Assembly (NCBI RefSeq): GCF_029051685.1
Contig: NZ_JAACFT010000038.1
Span: forward strand, 17,801-81,800
Direction of reading: 5' to 3'
From: Bradyrhizobium sp. CSA207
Lineage (GTDB): Bacteria; Pseudomonadota; Alphaproteobacteria; Rhizobiales; Xanthobacteraceae
Length of the DNA: 64,000 nucleotides
Under the pieces are notes generated by a model, which worked only from the letters and a program-made list of their open reading frames with translations, had not been told where the DNA came from and did no database searches. The translations under genes and the position numbers were made by a program. Below are positions 37,789 to 47,824 of this stretch, one piece after another; within the stretch, counting starts at the first letter, position 1, and each line of letters starts with the position of its first letter.

Positions 37789-38770
37789 TCAGAGCTGAGT
37801 GATACGGTCGCCTGTGAAGCGGCGTTGGCGGACCTCTTTCTTGCTCCAGACGAAGGGCTCGGCTTTGTCGTTGTATGCGTTGACGTAAGCATCGATGTGG
37901 TCCTGAAGCTGCTTGAGGGTTCTGAAGGAGGAGCCGCTAAGTGATTGCCCCTGCAAGATCGAGAATCACACCTCGACCTGATTGAGCTAGGACGCGATGC
38001 TCGAAGTGAAATGGAATTGCACGTTGGGGTCGGCCTTGAGCCAAGGCTCGTTCTTTTTGTGGGTGTTTAAGTTATCGAGGATGACGTGGAGTTTTCGGCC
38101 GGGAAAGGCCGCAGTGACACTGTTCATCAAGTCGAGAAACTCGACAAGACGACGGCGTTTTGAATGGGTCGCGATGATCTTTCCGGTGGCGACCTCAAGC
38201 GCCGCAAACAGTGTTGTCGTGCCATGCCGCTTGTAATGGTCGCTCTGGCCAAGGCGCGGCCATGGGGCAACTTCAGATAACCCTGCGCTCGCTCCAAGGC
38301 CTTGCATCGAGGGCTTCTTGTCCACGCATAGCACAATGGCCTTCGCGGGCGGGGCGACGTAGAGGCCAACAACATCGGCGGCCTTGGCCGTAAAGCTCGG
38401 GTCGTTGCTCTCGCACCAGGACTTGCGAGCCGCGAGGTCGATCTTGTGGCTGCGCAGGCATCGCCAAACGATATTGGACGTCAACATCGTCCAGCGCCTC
38501 GGCCAGCAGAGGGTCCGTCCAGCGCGCAAACCCTTGCCTCGCTCCGCCCAAAAATCGCCCCCCGCTCAACGGCTTGGGAGTTCTTCACCGACGACTCTTT
38601 TGGCGCGGCTTTAGAGCAAAAAACGCTGCCCGGGCACTCCACGCGCGCTTGCGTTGGGCAACTCGGATCACGCATCTACGTCGCCATAGAGAGCGAGCCA
38701 AGTTGTCGCGGATCGTTACAGTGCGGCGGCAACGTTGGTACCTATGTGGCCGCTGCCCCAATCGTCGCGT
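37789..38770 (-). pseudogene. IS630-family transposase, decayed
   Basis: The best frame (38529-37987) reads 'PPAKAIVLCVDKKPSMQGL', 'HYKRHGTTTLFAALEVATGKIIATHSKRRRLVEFLDLMNSV' and 'ILDNLNTHKKNEPWLKADPNVQFHFT', the DDE core of an IS630 transposase. The C-terminal part, ending 'RITQL' at 37789, is present but interrupted by stops, and the N-terminal part is scrambled. A different IS630 type from the two copies at 44 and 62 kb. Confidence 0.85.
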
Positions 38771-38973
38771 AAGTCCTGTCAATGCGGTGCTCAATTTCCG
38801 AGATGATTCCGTCGATCACAACTATAGTGGACCCCTTGGCACGGCCCGCAACGACTTCTCATGGGTCCGAACGAAGGCGACATGTCGAAAAACGTTGCAT
38901 TCCTTGCGTATTAGGTCGATTTTCTGCTTGTCAGTGGCATTTATCGGTGAAATTCACCTCGGTGGTAGCAACT

Positions 38974-39450
38974 ATGCGATACGATCGAATAGACGCCCGC
39001 ATCCTCGAGATCGTGCAAAAGAACAACCGGCTGACTTCCGACGTGATCGGCGAAATGGTCGGGCTATCCGCTACCGCGTGTCAACGACGACTGAAGCGGC
39101 TCCGTGCGGAAGGCATCATCGAGGCCGACATCTCGATCGTTTCGCCGAAGGCGGTTGGCAGACCCATTCAAATGCTCCTGCTGGTAAGCCTGGAGCGGGA
39201 AAGTTCGGAGATAGTCGATAAGTTCAAAAAGACCATCAAATCGTCCGCTGAAGTCGTGAATGGATTCTACGTCACTGGCGACGCGGACTTCCTTTTATAT
39301 ATTACCGCGCCCACCATGGAAGACTATGAGCAATTCACCAGACGGTTCTTTTATACGAATCCGAACATTAAGGCGGTCAAGACAATGGTCGTAGTAGACC
39401 GCGTAAAGGTAGGTTTCGCTGTCCCAGTCGAGGCCTCGTCGGAGAATTGA
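38974..39450 (+). CDS. Lrp/AsnC-family transcriptional regulator (copy A)
   Basis: 158 residues from the ATG at 38974. The N-terminal helix-turn-helix ('RIDARILEIVQKNNRLTSDVIGEMVGLSATACQRRLKRLRAEGII') is followed by the RAM/Lrp effector domain ('QMLLLVSLERESSEIVDKFKKTIKSSAEVVNGFYVTGDADFLLYI'). Such regulators answer to amino acids and often control their breakdown. The downstream gene, 500 bases away, is a broken TauD-type dioxygenase, its likely former target. Very similar to copy B at 47825-48298. Confidence 0.93.
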   Translation: MRYDRIDARILEIVQKNNRLTSDVIGEMVGLSATACQRRLKRLRAEGIIEADISIVSPKAVGRPIQMLLLVSLERESSEIVDKFKKTIKSSAEVVNGFYVTGDADFLLYITAPTMEDYEQFTRRFFYTNPNIKAVKTMVVVDRVKVGFAVPVEASSEN

Positions 39451-39946
39451 CGAAAACTCCGATGCCCGCGCCTGCATCCACCGGTAGTATTGCAAGAGAA
39501 ATGTATCCCGCTTTGCATCAAGATAGCTGGAGGTATCGCGGGAAATTGATCGAAGTCCGGCCGATCTCGGCGCAGCGCACCAAACACCAAGACACTGTCT
39601 TGGGAAGGCGCTCAGCTAAGGCCGAGGCCCGAGACGATTCCCTCCCCACCGAACACTGCGAAATGTGTTCCACTGCCGCGATCGTGTCGAGTACGCGAAA
39701 ACTTTTGCTTTTCGCCCCGCAGAGCGACGCCCCGCGTGCCGGTTATACAGTGCGCTCCACATCGTGCTCATTGTCACTCTTATCGCTGCTGCACGACAAG
39801 TCATCTTTCAAACGCGCCCAGGATCCGATGCGCCAGCGGCTGCGAGTCGCGTCTCAAGATCGAGCTGCGTGTGCCTTTCATCCCAAACCATATCTCCGTG
39901 CATCGGAGTTCGGCACGACAGTCGTTTGATTCATATCCGAGCAGTC
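39451..39946. other. No gene recognised
   Basis: Short frames only. The first ~60 bases repeat sequence found after the lrp fragment at 35950, showing that the duplicated unit extends past the gene. Confidence 0.4.
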
Positions 39947-40835
39947 ATGATGTCGTATCAATTTGCCGATACTAATGTTTGCCGGACAAAGTCCAGCGCA
40001 AATCTCATCAAGCGTGCGACCCGGCTTGGCGTTGAGATTAGGAATGTCAGGCTATCGGGCGACTTGGCCGACGACGTCATTTGCGCCGTCAACTACCTCC
40101 TGCTTGAGCATAAAGTCATCTTCTTCCGCGATCAGCGACATCTTGATAATATGGAGGAGGAGCGCTTCGCCCTCCGGCTGGGCAAACTGGATCAGGACGC
40201 CAGAGTTGGGGCGACCAAGAACACATCGTCAATTCTGGAGTTAGATTCGGGTCCCGGGAGCAGTCCTGCCGACCACTGGCACAAGGATGACACCGCTGGC
40301 GCCTATCCGAGGATCTCTCTCGTGCGCGGCTTGGACGACAGCTTGTGGTCGAACATGGCGGCTGCGTACCTTGATCTTCCAATACCGTTGCGCATGCTCG
40401 CAGACGAACTCTGGGCGGTTACGACACTGCTCACGATTATAACGCGAAGAACGAGGTGTTCGCCAGAGCAATCCACGAAACCAAGCTACCGGTAGTTCGC
40501 GTGCATCCCGAAACCGGCGAGCGCGCGCTCGTACTCGGCAATTCCGTGCAGTACATCGTTGGACTGCATAAATGTACCGGTCAGAAACTGCTCGATCTAT
40601 TCCAATCTTACAAATGGCGCCGGAAAACACCTTGCGCTGGAGCTGGAAGGTTGGCGACGTCGCGATCTGGGATAATCGAGCGACCCAACACTATGTCGTC
40701 AACGGGGCTGGCGATCATGATCGCCTCGTACGCCGCGCCGACCTCATCGAAGAGGATGTAACGCTCGGGGCCGTACGCAGCATGAGTCGCGTCAATCCGT
40801 CGAAGGCAGAGGGGATCAAAGCGCGAGCAGCCTAG
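39947..40835 (+). pseudogene. TauD/TfdA-family dioxygenase pseudogene
   Basis: Reads as an alkylsulfatase/taurine-type 2OG dioxygenase: 'LGVEIRNVRLSGDLADDVICAVNYLLLEHKVIFFRDQ', the iron site 'ADHWHKDDTAGAYPRISLVRG' (HxD), 'LWSNMAAAYLDLPIPLRMLADELWAV', 'VFARAIHETKLPVVRVHPETGERALVLGN', then 'LRWSWKVGDVAIWDNRATQHYVVN'. At least two frameshifts (near 40425 and 40600) break it. Family members release sulfite or an aldehyde from small sulfonates or similar compounds. Confidence 0.88.
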
Positions 40836-41671
40836 CCTACCGATCGCAGCTCTTGCATGTCGACGTTGATCTCCGTGACAAGTCGCCGCGCCGGAGGGGC
40901 TGAGGCATCGCGCAGGCTCGGTCCGCCCCGCGAACCCCAGAATCGGAGGCACGCTGCGGGAACTGCACGACATCATCGCCGGCATGCTGGCCATTGGGCA
41001 GCGTCTGGTTCTTGACGGTGCCAAAGGCTCCAACACGCCGTCGAGCAGCTTTCGCTCGTCACTGCTGGACAGGACTCGTTCGAACACATGGGCGACCCGC
41101 CAGCTGGACCACGTCGGCTCGATGGCCGCAGTCCAATCGTTCCGCTGCCTCTCGCGCGGGGCGTCAGCATTTTCGGTTGATGCGGAGACGCCGCCATTCA
41201 CCGATCGTAGGGATGGGCAGAGGCCTGCTCTTTGGCGTTGGCCGGCTGATGCCACAAGCTGGTTTCGGCGTGACTTAGCTAGCTCATGCTTTGATAGCCA
41301 GGCCTGTAGTACCGCATGCTCAGAACAGATTTCCTCACCGCATCATTCAGGCATTCAGGCGCGGTCTAACCAGGAATTGCTCCTCCCGCAGAACTTTGCA
41401 AGAATCGCGTAGCCAGACATGACATCCATTTGACTTCAATTATGTTGAACCGGTCCTCCGTTGGTATCGTGCGTTTTTCGGGGTGGTCCCGCAGGATTTC
41501 GGCTTTCAAAGAAGTTCGGAAAACATCGAGCGGCCAGACTCGACCCTAAGCTGCATTAGCTGGCATATAGGTGTATCATTTCTGCCTGCCTGCTTTGTAC
41601 GGCATGGAAAGCAGACAAACCCGGCAAGCGCATCTGCGAAGGTGCATAGGCGCTCAAGGGCTGAGATTCAA
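40836..41671. other. No gene recognised
   Basis: Over 800 bases with overlapping frames on both strands; none has a recognisable domain. Likely decayed. Confidence 0.4.
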
Positions 41672-42390
41672 CTATCTTCGAGATTTTGATTCAGCTAGGC
41701 ACGCGATAGCTTGATGAATTATTCGAGAGCCGAGCTTTGCTCGGGCGGTATCTCTATGGAAGGCCACGGTCCTTGGGGAGATACCAAGGATGATTCCAAT
41801 ATCCCCAGCAGATTTTCCTTGAGAGGACCATTGAAGACATTCGAGCTCGCCAGGTGATAGCAGCACGCCATTGACAATTCGATCGGCAGCAATATCCGCC
41901 TGGCGTGCGCATGGAAGTACATCGCGATGACCCGCAGAACCGGAGCGTGCTTAGTAGTCGAGTACTCAAAATTAACCCGTCGCCGGTCAGTGGCAAAGGT
42001 CATGGCAGCGATTGCGCCTTTGTCGTGAATTGGGATTGTAAATCCGCACCGAATGCCAAACCCGGCGGCTTCCTCAAATAGCTCGCGCTCGATCTCCGAG
42101 CGAAATCGCGTTCCGAATTCAACTCCCCATCGGAACGGTCGAGTATGGCGAATCGCCTGACTGACCACAGGATCAAAACGTTCATAGTGGCGCCGCATAT
42201 AGTGCGCGGTCCACAACGACGGATACGTTGAGATCAGTTTTGGAGACCCGCTCGGCTTAGGAGGAAGGGCAAGATATGCAAAGCAAGGCAGGTTGAGCGC
42301 GGCGGTGATGTCCGCCATGCTTTGCTGAAGACCATCCTGACCAGTGCTCTCGGTCAGCCGATCGACGAAATTTTGAAGAGCGTGATACAT
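41672..42390 (-). pseudogene. LuxR/TraR-family regulator, frameshifted
   Basis: Paralogue of the intact regulator at 16959-17681: 'QSMADITAALNLPCFAYLALPPKPSGSPKLISTYPSLWTAHYMRRHYERFDPVV' parallels it closely. After 'YFHAHARR' (about 41905) the frame is lost; the helix-turn-helix continues in another frame as 'ADRIVNGVLLSPGELECLQWSSQGKSAGDIGIILGISPRTVAFH' to 41672. A single base change in length explains it. No luxI lies beside it. Divergent neighbour: intact ald. Confidence 0.9.
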
Positions 42391-42723
42391 CGTGGATGAC
42401 CACACGGTGTCCTAAGGTGGTTGGTAGCGCCAAATCTGGATCTACCGCGCGAGCTGTTCTACTGGAAATTACATCCTGGTCTATGCTGCACGCGCTTATT
42501 TGCAGGGCCATAATAACCTGGCCGCATTCGACAGGTCCGTCCCGCTCATCCGCCGGGGTTTGGGGCCGAGGACAACCTCATATCGACGATGTCGTCGACT
42601 CTTATGTTTGGAATCCTGCATGATCGTCCAAAAGTTCGCTGGATTTCTGCGCTCTCTGAGCATCTACGTCGCAAGTTTGTACGATGTTTTCGATTAAAGA
42701 TCTTCTCAATCAGGAGATCGCAA
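42391..42723. other. Intergenic region between broken luxR and ald
   Basis: 330 bases holding the ald promoter. No tra-box-like palindrome of the type at 16915 was seen. AGGAG occurs 7 bases before the ald ATG. Confidence 0.4.
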
Positions 42724-43836
42724 ATGAAGGTCGGTGTTCCCAAGGAAATTAAGACGCACGAATACCGCGTGGGCCTTACGCCTGGAGCCGTCCGCGAATA
42801 TGTGGCCGCCGGTCACAGCGTGCTGATCGAAACGAATGCCGGGGCCGGCATTGGCGCGACCGATGAGAACTATCGCAAGGCGGGCGCAACGATTGTCGGC
42901 TCCGCTCAAGAGGTGTTCGCCTCGAGCGAGATGATTGTAAAGGTCAAGGAGCCCCAGCCTTCTGAGTGGACCCAGCTGCGAGAGAATCAGATCCTCTTCA
43001 CCTATTTGCATTTGGCGCCGGATCCGGAGCAGGCCAAGGGGCTCCTCAAGTCGGGGTGCACGGCAATCGCCTACGAAACCGTGACAGATGGACACGGTGG
43101 GCTTCCTCTGCTTGCGCCGATGAGCGAGGTCGCAGGCAGGCTTGCAATCGAAGCGGCCGGTGCTGCCCTCAGGCGCCATGCAGGCGGTCGGGGACTGTTG
43201 ATTGGTGGCGTGCCCGGTGTCCCGGCGGCCCGGATCGTGGTGGTCGGAGGCGGCGTGGTCGGCACGCATGCAGCACGGATGGCGGCCGGCTTGGGCGCCG
43301 AAGTCACAATTCTCGAACGCTCGATCCCCCGACTTCGCGAACTGGATGAACTGTTCGAAGGGCGCGTCCGCACGAGATTTTCAACGATTGACGCGGTCGA
43401 GGAGGAGGTATTTGCGGCGGATGCTGTCATCGGTGCGGTGCTTGTGCCCGGCGCGAGCGCGCCGAAGCTTGTCAGCCGCGGCATGTTGAGTTCGATGCGC
43501 AAGGGATCGGTGATCGTGGATGTCGCCATCGATCAGGGCGGGTGCTTCGAGACATCGCGCCCGACGACACACGCAGATCCAACTTACGAGACTAATGGCG
43601 TCATCCATTACTGCGTCGCCAATATGCCAGGAGCTGTTCCGCTCACCTCCAGCCAGGCACTGAATAACGCAACTCTTCCATTTGGTTTGGCTCTCGCCGG
43701 CAAGGGATTTGCAGCCGTGCTCGAAAATCCGTATCTGCGCGCAGGTCTCAACGTTTATCGAGGCCGGCTGACTTATAAGGCCGTGGCCGAGAGCCTCGGA
43801 TTGCCATTCTCACCGATCGAACAGGCTGCGGCCTGA
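42724..43836 (+). CDS. ald: Alanine dehydrogenase
   Basis: 370 residues, the normal length. Oxidises L-alanine to pyruvate and ammonia with NAD+ (or the reverse), in the cytoplasm. The catalytic residues stand at their canonical numbers: Arg15, Lys75 and His96; the NAD fold is 'RIVVVGGGVVGTHAARMAAGLGAEVTILER', and 'VDVAIDQGGCFETSRPTTHADPTY' holds the active-site Asp. ATG at 42724 with AGGAG upstream. A strong terminator follows the stop. In rhizobia alanine metabolism matters for nitrogen exchange with the plant. A broken second copy lies at 17985. Confidence 0.96.
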   Translation: MKVGVPKEIKTHEYRVGLTPGAVREYVAAGHSVLIETNAGAGIGATDENYRKAGATIVGSAQEVFASSEMIVKVKEPQPSEWTQLRENQILFTYLHLAPDPEQAKGLLKSGCTAIAYETVTDGHGGLPLLAPMSEVAGRLAIEAAGAALRRHAGGRGLLIGGVPGVPAARIVVVGGGVVGTHAARMAAGLGAEVTILERSIPRLRELDELFEGRVRTRFSTIDAVEEEVFAADAVIGAVLVPGASAPKLVSRGMLSSMRKGSVIVDVAIDQGGCFETSRPTTHADPTYETNGVIHYCVANMPGAVPLTSSQALNNATLPFGLALAGKGFAAVLENPYLRAGLNVYRGRLTYKAVAESLGLPFSPIEQAAA

Positions 43837-43875
43837 TCCCAGAGGTCCCTCCTTGGGACGTTTCCTCCCTGACTT

Positions 43876-43910
43876 GGGGGCCACTCCTTTGGGGGTGGTC
43901 CCCTTTTTTT
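43876..43910 (+). terminator. Rho-independent terminator of ald
   Basis: GGGGGCCACTCC..GGGGGTGGTCCCC forms a GC-rich stem followed by seven T's, ending 74 bases after the ald stop. A smaller hairpin (GTCCC..GGGAC) precedes it at about 43842-43857. Confidence 0.8.
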
Positions 43911-43919
43911 AGCGGCATC

Positions 43920-45210
43920 CTAACTAAACGACCGATTCCATGAAACCTGCGATTCTGGGGCAGGCTGAATGGATGGAACGGACGGGTTGTTGGCGGATTC
44001 CCCGTTTGCGGTCGGCGAAACGAGGAGCTGTATCATGGCGGGATGGCGGCGAGCGGTCGAATTGGCAATGAGTGATGAAGAGCTGTCGACCTTGGCGGCT
44101 CTCTCGCGGTCGAGAACTGAGCTGGCGAGCCGGGTATCGCGGGCCCAAATGCTGTTGGCGTATCGGGAAAATCCTTCGTTCTGCGCGATGGGCCAAAGAC
44201 TTGGGGTCCATCATCAGACGGTGCAGCGCTGTGTCGAGCGAGCACTGGCCGATGGCCCGCTGGTGGCCCTCGATGATCGTCCGCGACCGGGCAAGGAGCC
44301 AACGATCACGCCTGAGGCCAAAGCCTGGCTGGTGTCGCTGGCGTGTGACAAGGCCAAAGACCATGGCTATCCGCATGAGTTGTGGACGACGCGGCTCTTG
44401 GCGCGCCATGCGCGCGAACAGGGGCCGGCGGCAGGGCACGCGTGTTTGGCTAATTTGGTCCAGGGAACGGTGTGCAAGATCCTCGGCCAAGAGGAAATCA
44501 AGCCGCACAAGGTGAGCTACTACCTTGAAAATCGCGACGCCGAGTTCGAACAGAAGATGGCGGAGGTCCTGTGCGTTTATCGTGAAGTCCAAGTCCTGAA
44601 GAAAGCCTCTGCCAAGGGAAAGCGACGGGCAAAGCCGGTGACGATCGTCTCCTGCGATGAGAAGCCGGGAATCCAGGCCATCGCAACGACGGCGCCGGAT
44701 TTGCCGCCCAAGCCTGGCGGCCACGCCACCTTTGCGCGCGATCATGAATACAAGCGCCATGGCACGCTCAGCCTGTTGGCTGGGATTGATCTGCTGACTG
44801 GCAAGGTCCACGCCCTTGTCAAAGACCGCCACCGCAGCCGAGAGTTCATCGAGTTCCTCAGGCTTGTCGATGCCGCCTATCCGCCGAACACTGCGATCAA
44901 ATTAATTCTCGACAATCATTCCGCGCACATATCGAGAGAAACCAGAACCTGGCTCGCCACTCGGCCGGTTGGACGCTTCGAACTCACCTTCACCCCCAAG
45001 CACGGCTCGTGGCTCAATCTCATCGAGGGGTTCTTCTCCAAGTTCGCCCGTTCAGTCCTGCGCCATATCCGGGTGGCTTCAAAACACGAACTCAAGGAGC
45101 GCATCATGGCTGGCATCGACGACGTCAATCGCCATCCCGTCATCCACACCTAGTCCTACAAACCGACGCCGCCTGATATGATTCGAACCAAGAAAACGCT
45201 GAACTAGGAT
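43920..45210 (+). mobile_element. IS630-family insertion sequence, copy 1
   Basis: About 1.29 kb. Both ends can be set by comparison with copy 2 (62028-63291): the left end shares ACGA(C/T)CGATTCCATGAAACC and the right end shares ATTCGAACCAAG(A/G)AAACGCTGA(A/C)CTA. IS630 elements insert at TA. Copies 1 and 2 are inverted with respect to each other. Differences between the two transposases show the copies are not a very recent duplication. Confidence 0.8.
44035..45153 (+). CDS. IS630-family transposase, truncated by TAG
   Basis: 372 residues from the ATG at 44035. N-terminal helix-turn-helix ('SRAQMLLAYRENPSFCAMGQRLGVHHQTVQRCVERAL'), then the DDE domain: 'VTIVSCDEKPGIQAI' (Asp), 'IKLILDNHSAHIS' (Asp) and 'HGSWLNLIEGFFSKFARS' (Glu). 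Compared with copy 2 the codon TGG in 'HTWSYK' is TAG here, removing the last ~10 residues. These lie after the catalytic core, so activity is uncertain rather than excluded. Confidence 0.88.
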   Translation: MAGWRRAVELAMSDEELSTLAALSRSRTELASRVSRAQMLLAYRENPSFCAMGQRLGVHHQTVQRCVERALADGPLVALDDRPRPGKEPTITPEAKAWLVSLACDKAKDHGYPHELWTTRLLARHAREQGPAAGHACLANLVQGTVCKILGQEEIKPHKVSYYLENRDAEFEQKMAEVLCVYREVQVLKKASAKGKRRAKPVTIVSCDEKPGIQAIATTAPDLPPKPGGHATFARDHEYKRHGTLSLLAGIDLLTGKVHALVKDRHRSREFIEFLRLVDAAYPPNTAIKLILDNHSAHISRETRTWLATRPVGRFELTFTPKHGSWLNLIEGFFSKFARSVLRHIRVASKHELKERIMAGIDDVNRHPVIHT

Positions 45211-45521
45211 GGCAGAAAATGGAGATCAAGTACGCACCAAACCGGCGCTCTCCGGCGCTAAAGCCGTCCGCGATGCCGTCTGTGCCGGTTCTCACAATCT
45301 TCCAGGTTAAGGACACGACCGGCGTCGCCGGGCACGTTCACAGATGGTGGGCTTGTACCGAGATATTCATTGAACACACTGGCCAACCGAGGATACCCAG
45401 TGTCCGAAGTCGAGCGCACGCTCGTGGCGCATCAGGTTCTCTCGCTGCCGAGAAGCTTGCACCCGAGAGTTTCGCATTAGTCAGAAACCGCAGATGTCTT
45501 GGCTCCAGCGGACGACTAACG
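45211..45521. other. No gene recognised
   Basis: A frame at about 45338-45480 reads 'TDGGLVPRYSLNTLANRGYPVSEVERTLVAHQVLSL', which looks like real protein but has no start and no family I can name. Probably a fragment cut by the IS630 insertion. Confidence 0.35.
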
Positions 45522-47204
45522 CTATCTGCCGCCGCGCTTAGGATTATCGGGCAAGAGTTCGGATGCAGCGCGGTCGGGCACGTCTTCCTTCCACCGCACT
45601 GATCCGAATGGACGTTCCAGCATGCGGCGGACGCGCACCGGATCAGGACCAACATGGAAAGCCGCCGCGCGCCGCTCTAGCCCACGCTCCGACCGGGTCG
45701 AACGGTTGCGCTGGCGCAAATAGTCTAGCCATGTTGGGCAGTGATAGCGCTCGGTCCAGAGTTCGGGGTTGGCGATGTCGCGTGCAATCGACCAGCCATA
45801 GGCGCCGTTGCGTTGCCGCAATAGCTGCACATCCCGCATTACGTTGTGAAAGGCCCGCGCATTCTCTTGCGACACGCAATATTCGACCTCGACTACCAAC
45901 GGCCCACTTCGCGCGGTAAGCGCAAGCCGTACCTCGGGATCGGCCAGCGACTCGGCATCCTGGTCGCTTGCGCTGATGGGGGGCATTCGCAGCCAGAGCC
46001 CTAGAAGCGGAGAGAGGAGCATGAGCGTCGAGGAAGCCAGCAGCGCGACCTCAACACCGGCGCTATCGGTGAGGCGCCCCCAGCCCCAGCTGCCGATGGC
46101 GATACCGCCCGAGCTTGCAGCCTGATAGGCCGCAAGCGAACGGCCAGCCACCCAGCGCGGGGCGGAGAGCTGTACGCCGATGTTGAACAGCGTCAGCGTC
46201 ATCGTCCACATCGCGCCGGCCAAAAGCAGTGCGGTTGCCGTCATAATCGGGTTGCCGCTCAGGCCGACCGCAGCGATGGCGCCCCCCATCGACAGAGCGC
46301 AGGCACGCACCGCGGCCTCGCCGCTCATTCGGTTGCGCACCTCACCAATAAAGAGCGCGCCGACCACCGCTCCAAGACCGAAGGCGCCAAGTATAATGCC
46401 GTAAGTCTGCACACTTCCCTGCAAAAGGTCACGCGCGACAAGCGGCATCAGCGCCGAAATCGAACCGCCAATCACACCGGTTAGGAACGTGCGCGTCAGC
46501 ACGATTTTGATAGAAGGCGAGTTGGTAATATAGCGTACGCCTGAGACAATGGCGCGGCTCAGTTGTTCGCGCGGTAGCCGAGACGGCTCGGCGACACGCT
46601 TCCAGAAGACCAGTGCGACCAGCAGTGGCAGATAGAACCATGCGTTCAGCGCGAACGCTGCAACTGCGCCCGCGGTTGCAACCACAATACCCCCGATTGC
46701 AGGTCCAAAGCTGCGCGCAATGTTGTAACTGATCCCGTTGAGCGCAACCGCAGCCGGTAGCGAGGCCGGCGGCACCTGCTCGCTGACAGAGGATTGCCAA
46801 GCCGGCGCCCTCAACGACATGCCGCTGCCCATCACAAAGCAAAGCACCAACAAGACATTCGGCGTGGTGAAACCTGACCATTCGACTATAGTCAGCGCGA
46901 CCGCGCCGCAAATCTCAATCGACAGCGCAACCAGAGCCACCATGCGACGGTCGTGCATGTCAGCAATAGCGCCAGCCGGCATCGAAATCAGCATCACGGG
47001 AAGCATGAGCGCCGTCTGCACCAGTGCGACCTTATCCGCGGACGACGTCATCTGAGTCATTGCCCAGGCCGCTCCGACGCCTTGCATCAGGATACCGAGG
47101 TTGGCGAGCAGGCTGGCGAGCCAGACACGTCGGTACGTTCGAAAGCGTAACGGCGCGATGATCCCGTCGGAGCTGAAGGTCTGTGGCCTGGATGGATCGA
47201 TCAT
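45522..47204 (-). CDS. MFS exporter with C-terminal monooxygenase-like domain (PF05977 type)
   Basis: 560 residues from the start at 47204; a longer frame from 47270 is less likely. Residues ~20-420 are a 12-helix MFS carrier ('LRFRTYRRVWLASLLANLGILMQGVGAAW', 'GAIADMHDRRM' as the signature loop, 'RAPAWQSSVSEQVPPASLPAAVALNGISYNIARSFGPAIGG'), the MFS_3 type related to enterobactin exporters. Residues ~430-545 ('GPLVVEVEYCVSQENARAFHNVMRDVQLLRQRNGAYGW') form the ABM-like domain usual for this subfamily. Substrate unknown. No gene beside it suggests a partner. Confidence 0.87.
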   Translation of the reverse strand: MIDPSRPQTFSSDGIIAPLRFRTYRRVWLASLLANLGILMQGVGAAWAMTQMTSSADKVALVQTALMLPVMLISMPAGAIADMHDRRMVALVALSIEICGAVALTIVEWSGFTTPNVLLVLCFVMGSGMSLRAPAWQSSVSEQVPPASLPAAVALNGISYNIARSFGPAIGGIVVATAGAVAAFALNAWFYLPLLVALVFWKRVAEPSRLPREQLSRAIVSGVRYITNSPSIKIVLTRTFLTGVIGGSISALMPLVARDLLQGSVQTYGIILGAFGLGAVVGALFIGEVRNRMSGEAAVRACALSMGGAIAAVGLSGNPIMTATALLLAGAMWTMTLTLFNIGVQLSAPRWVAGRSLAAYQAASSGGIAIGSWGWGRLTDSAGVEVALLASSTLMLLSPLLGLWLRMPPISASDQDAESLADPEVRLALTARSGPLVVEVEYCVSQENARAFHNVMRDVQLLRQRNGAYGWSIARDIANPELWTERYHCPTWLDYLRQRNRSTRSERGLERRAAAFHVGPDPVRVRRMLERPFGSVRWKEDVPDRAASELLPDNPKRGGR

Positions 47205-47824
47205 TCCTCTCGACCTCGCCTTTATCGCCTGATTTCCGGATCTGATCTGCTCGGCCAAGCTTGACCGCAATCAATGGCGCAAGTGTTTTCCAACTCCGCT
47301 TGCGCGTTATGCGTTTGAGAGCAGCGCCAAAGAGCTACAGCTCTCAGGTAAATCTCGCTTGGCAGTTGTCTCATCGCGTAGCGCGAGATCGATCTCTCGC
47401 TGTGAGCATGCAAGCTACCGAGTGTGGTGAGTTGCTTGGACAGAGTAGGGCCATCGTCCGCAAGAAATGCCATGATATCCCGCGGTTAGAGCAGAATCGC
47501 TGCGCCCGAATACCGCACGTCTGCTGGATCGGGCCTTTAACTTGAAGAGAGCTTATGCCGATTGCGTAATGTTGTGAACGTGACATTGAGGTCACGGTGA
47601 TTCGATCTGATGCCGCTATCTTTGTGTCGCAAGGAATGAGACGCGATCCTCGCTTGTTTGAAATTCACTGGCACGAGCAAAATCTGAAGAGGCCTCTCAG
47701 ACTATCGATAGTGGCGGAAAGTACGGCAGCGAGATTGCTGGTTTTTCGCGTTCTGTGCGAGTGAGCGACGAAAAAGTGCACAAGCGCGTCACTCTGTGGA
47801 GCAAGATGTCGAGACCAGCCTTGC
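47205..47824. other. No gene recognised
   Basis: 620 bases between the MFS gene and lrp copy B without an assignable frame. Confidence 0.4.

Noticed and set aside
40608..41255. Minus-strand frame of 215 codons
   Set aside because: Overlaps the TauD pseudogene and shows no domain; low-complexity basic translation.
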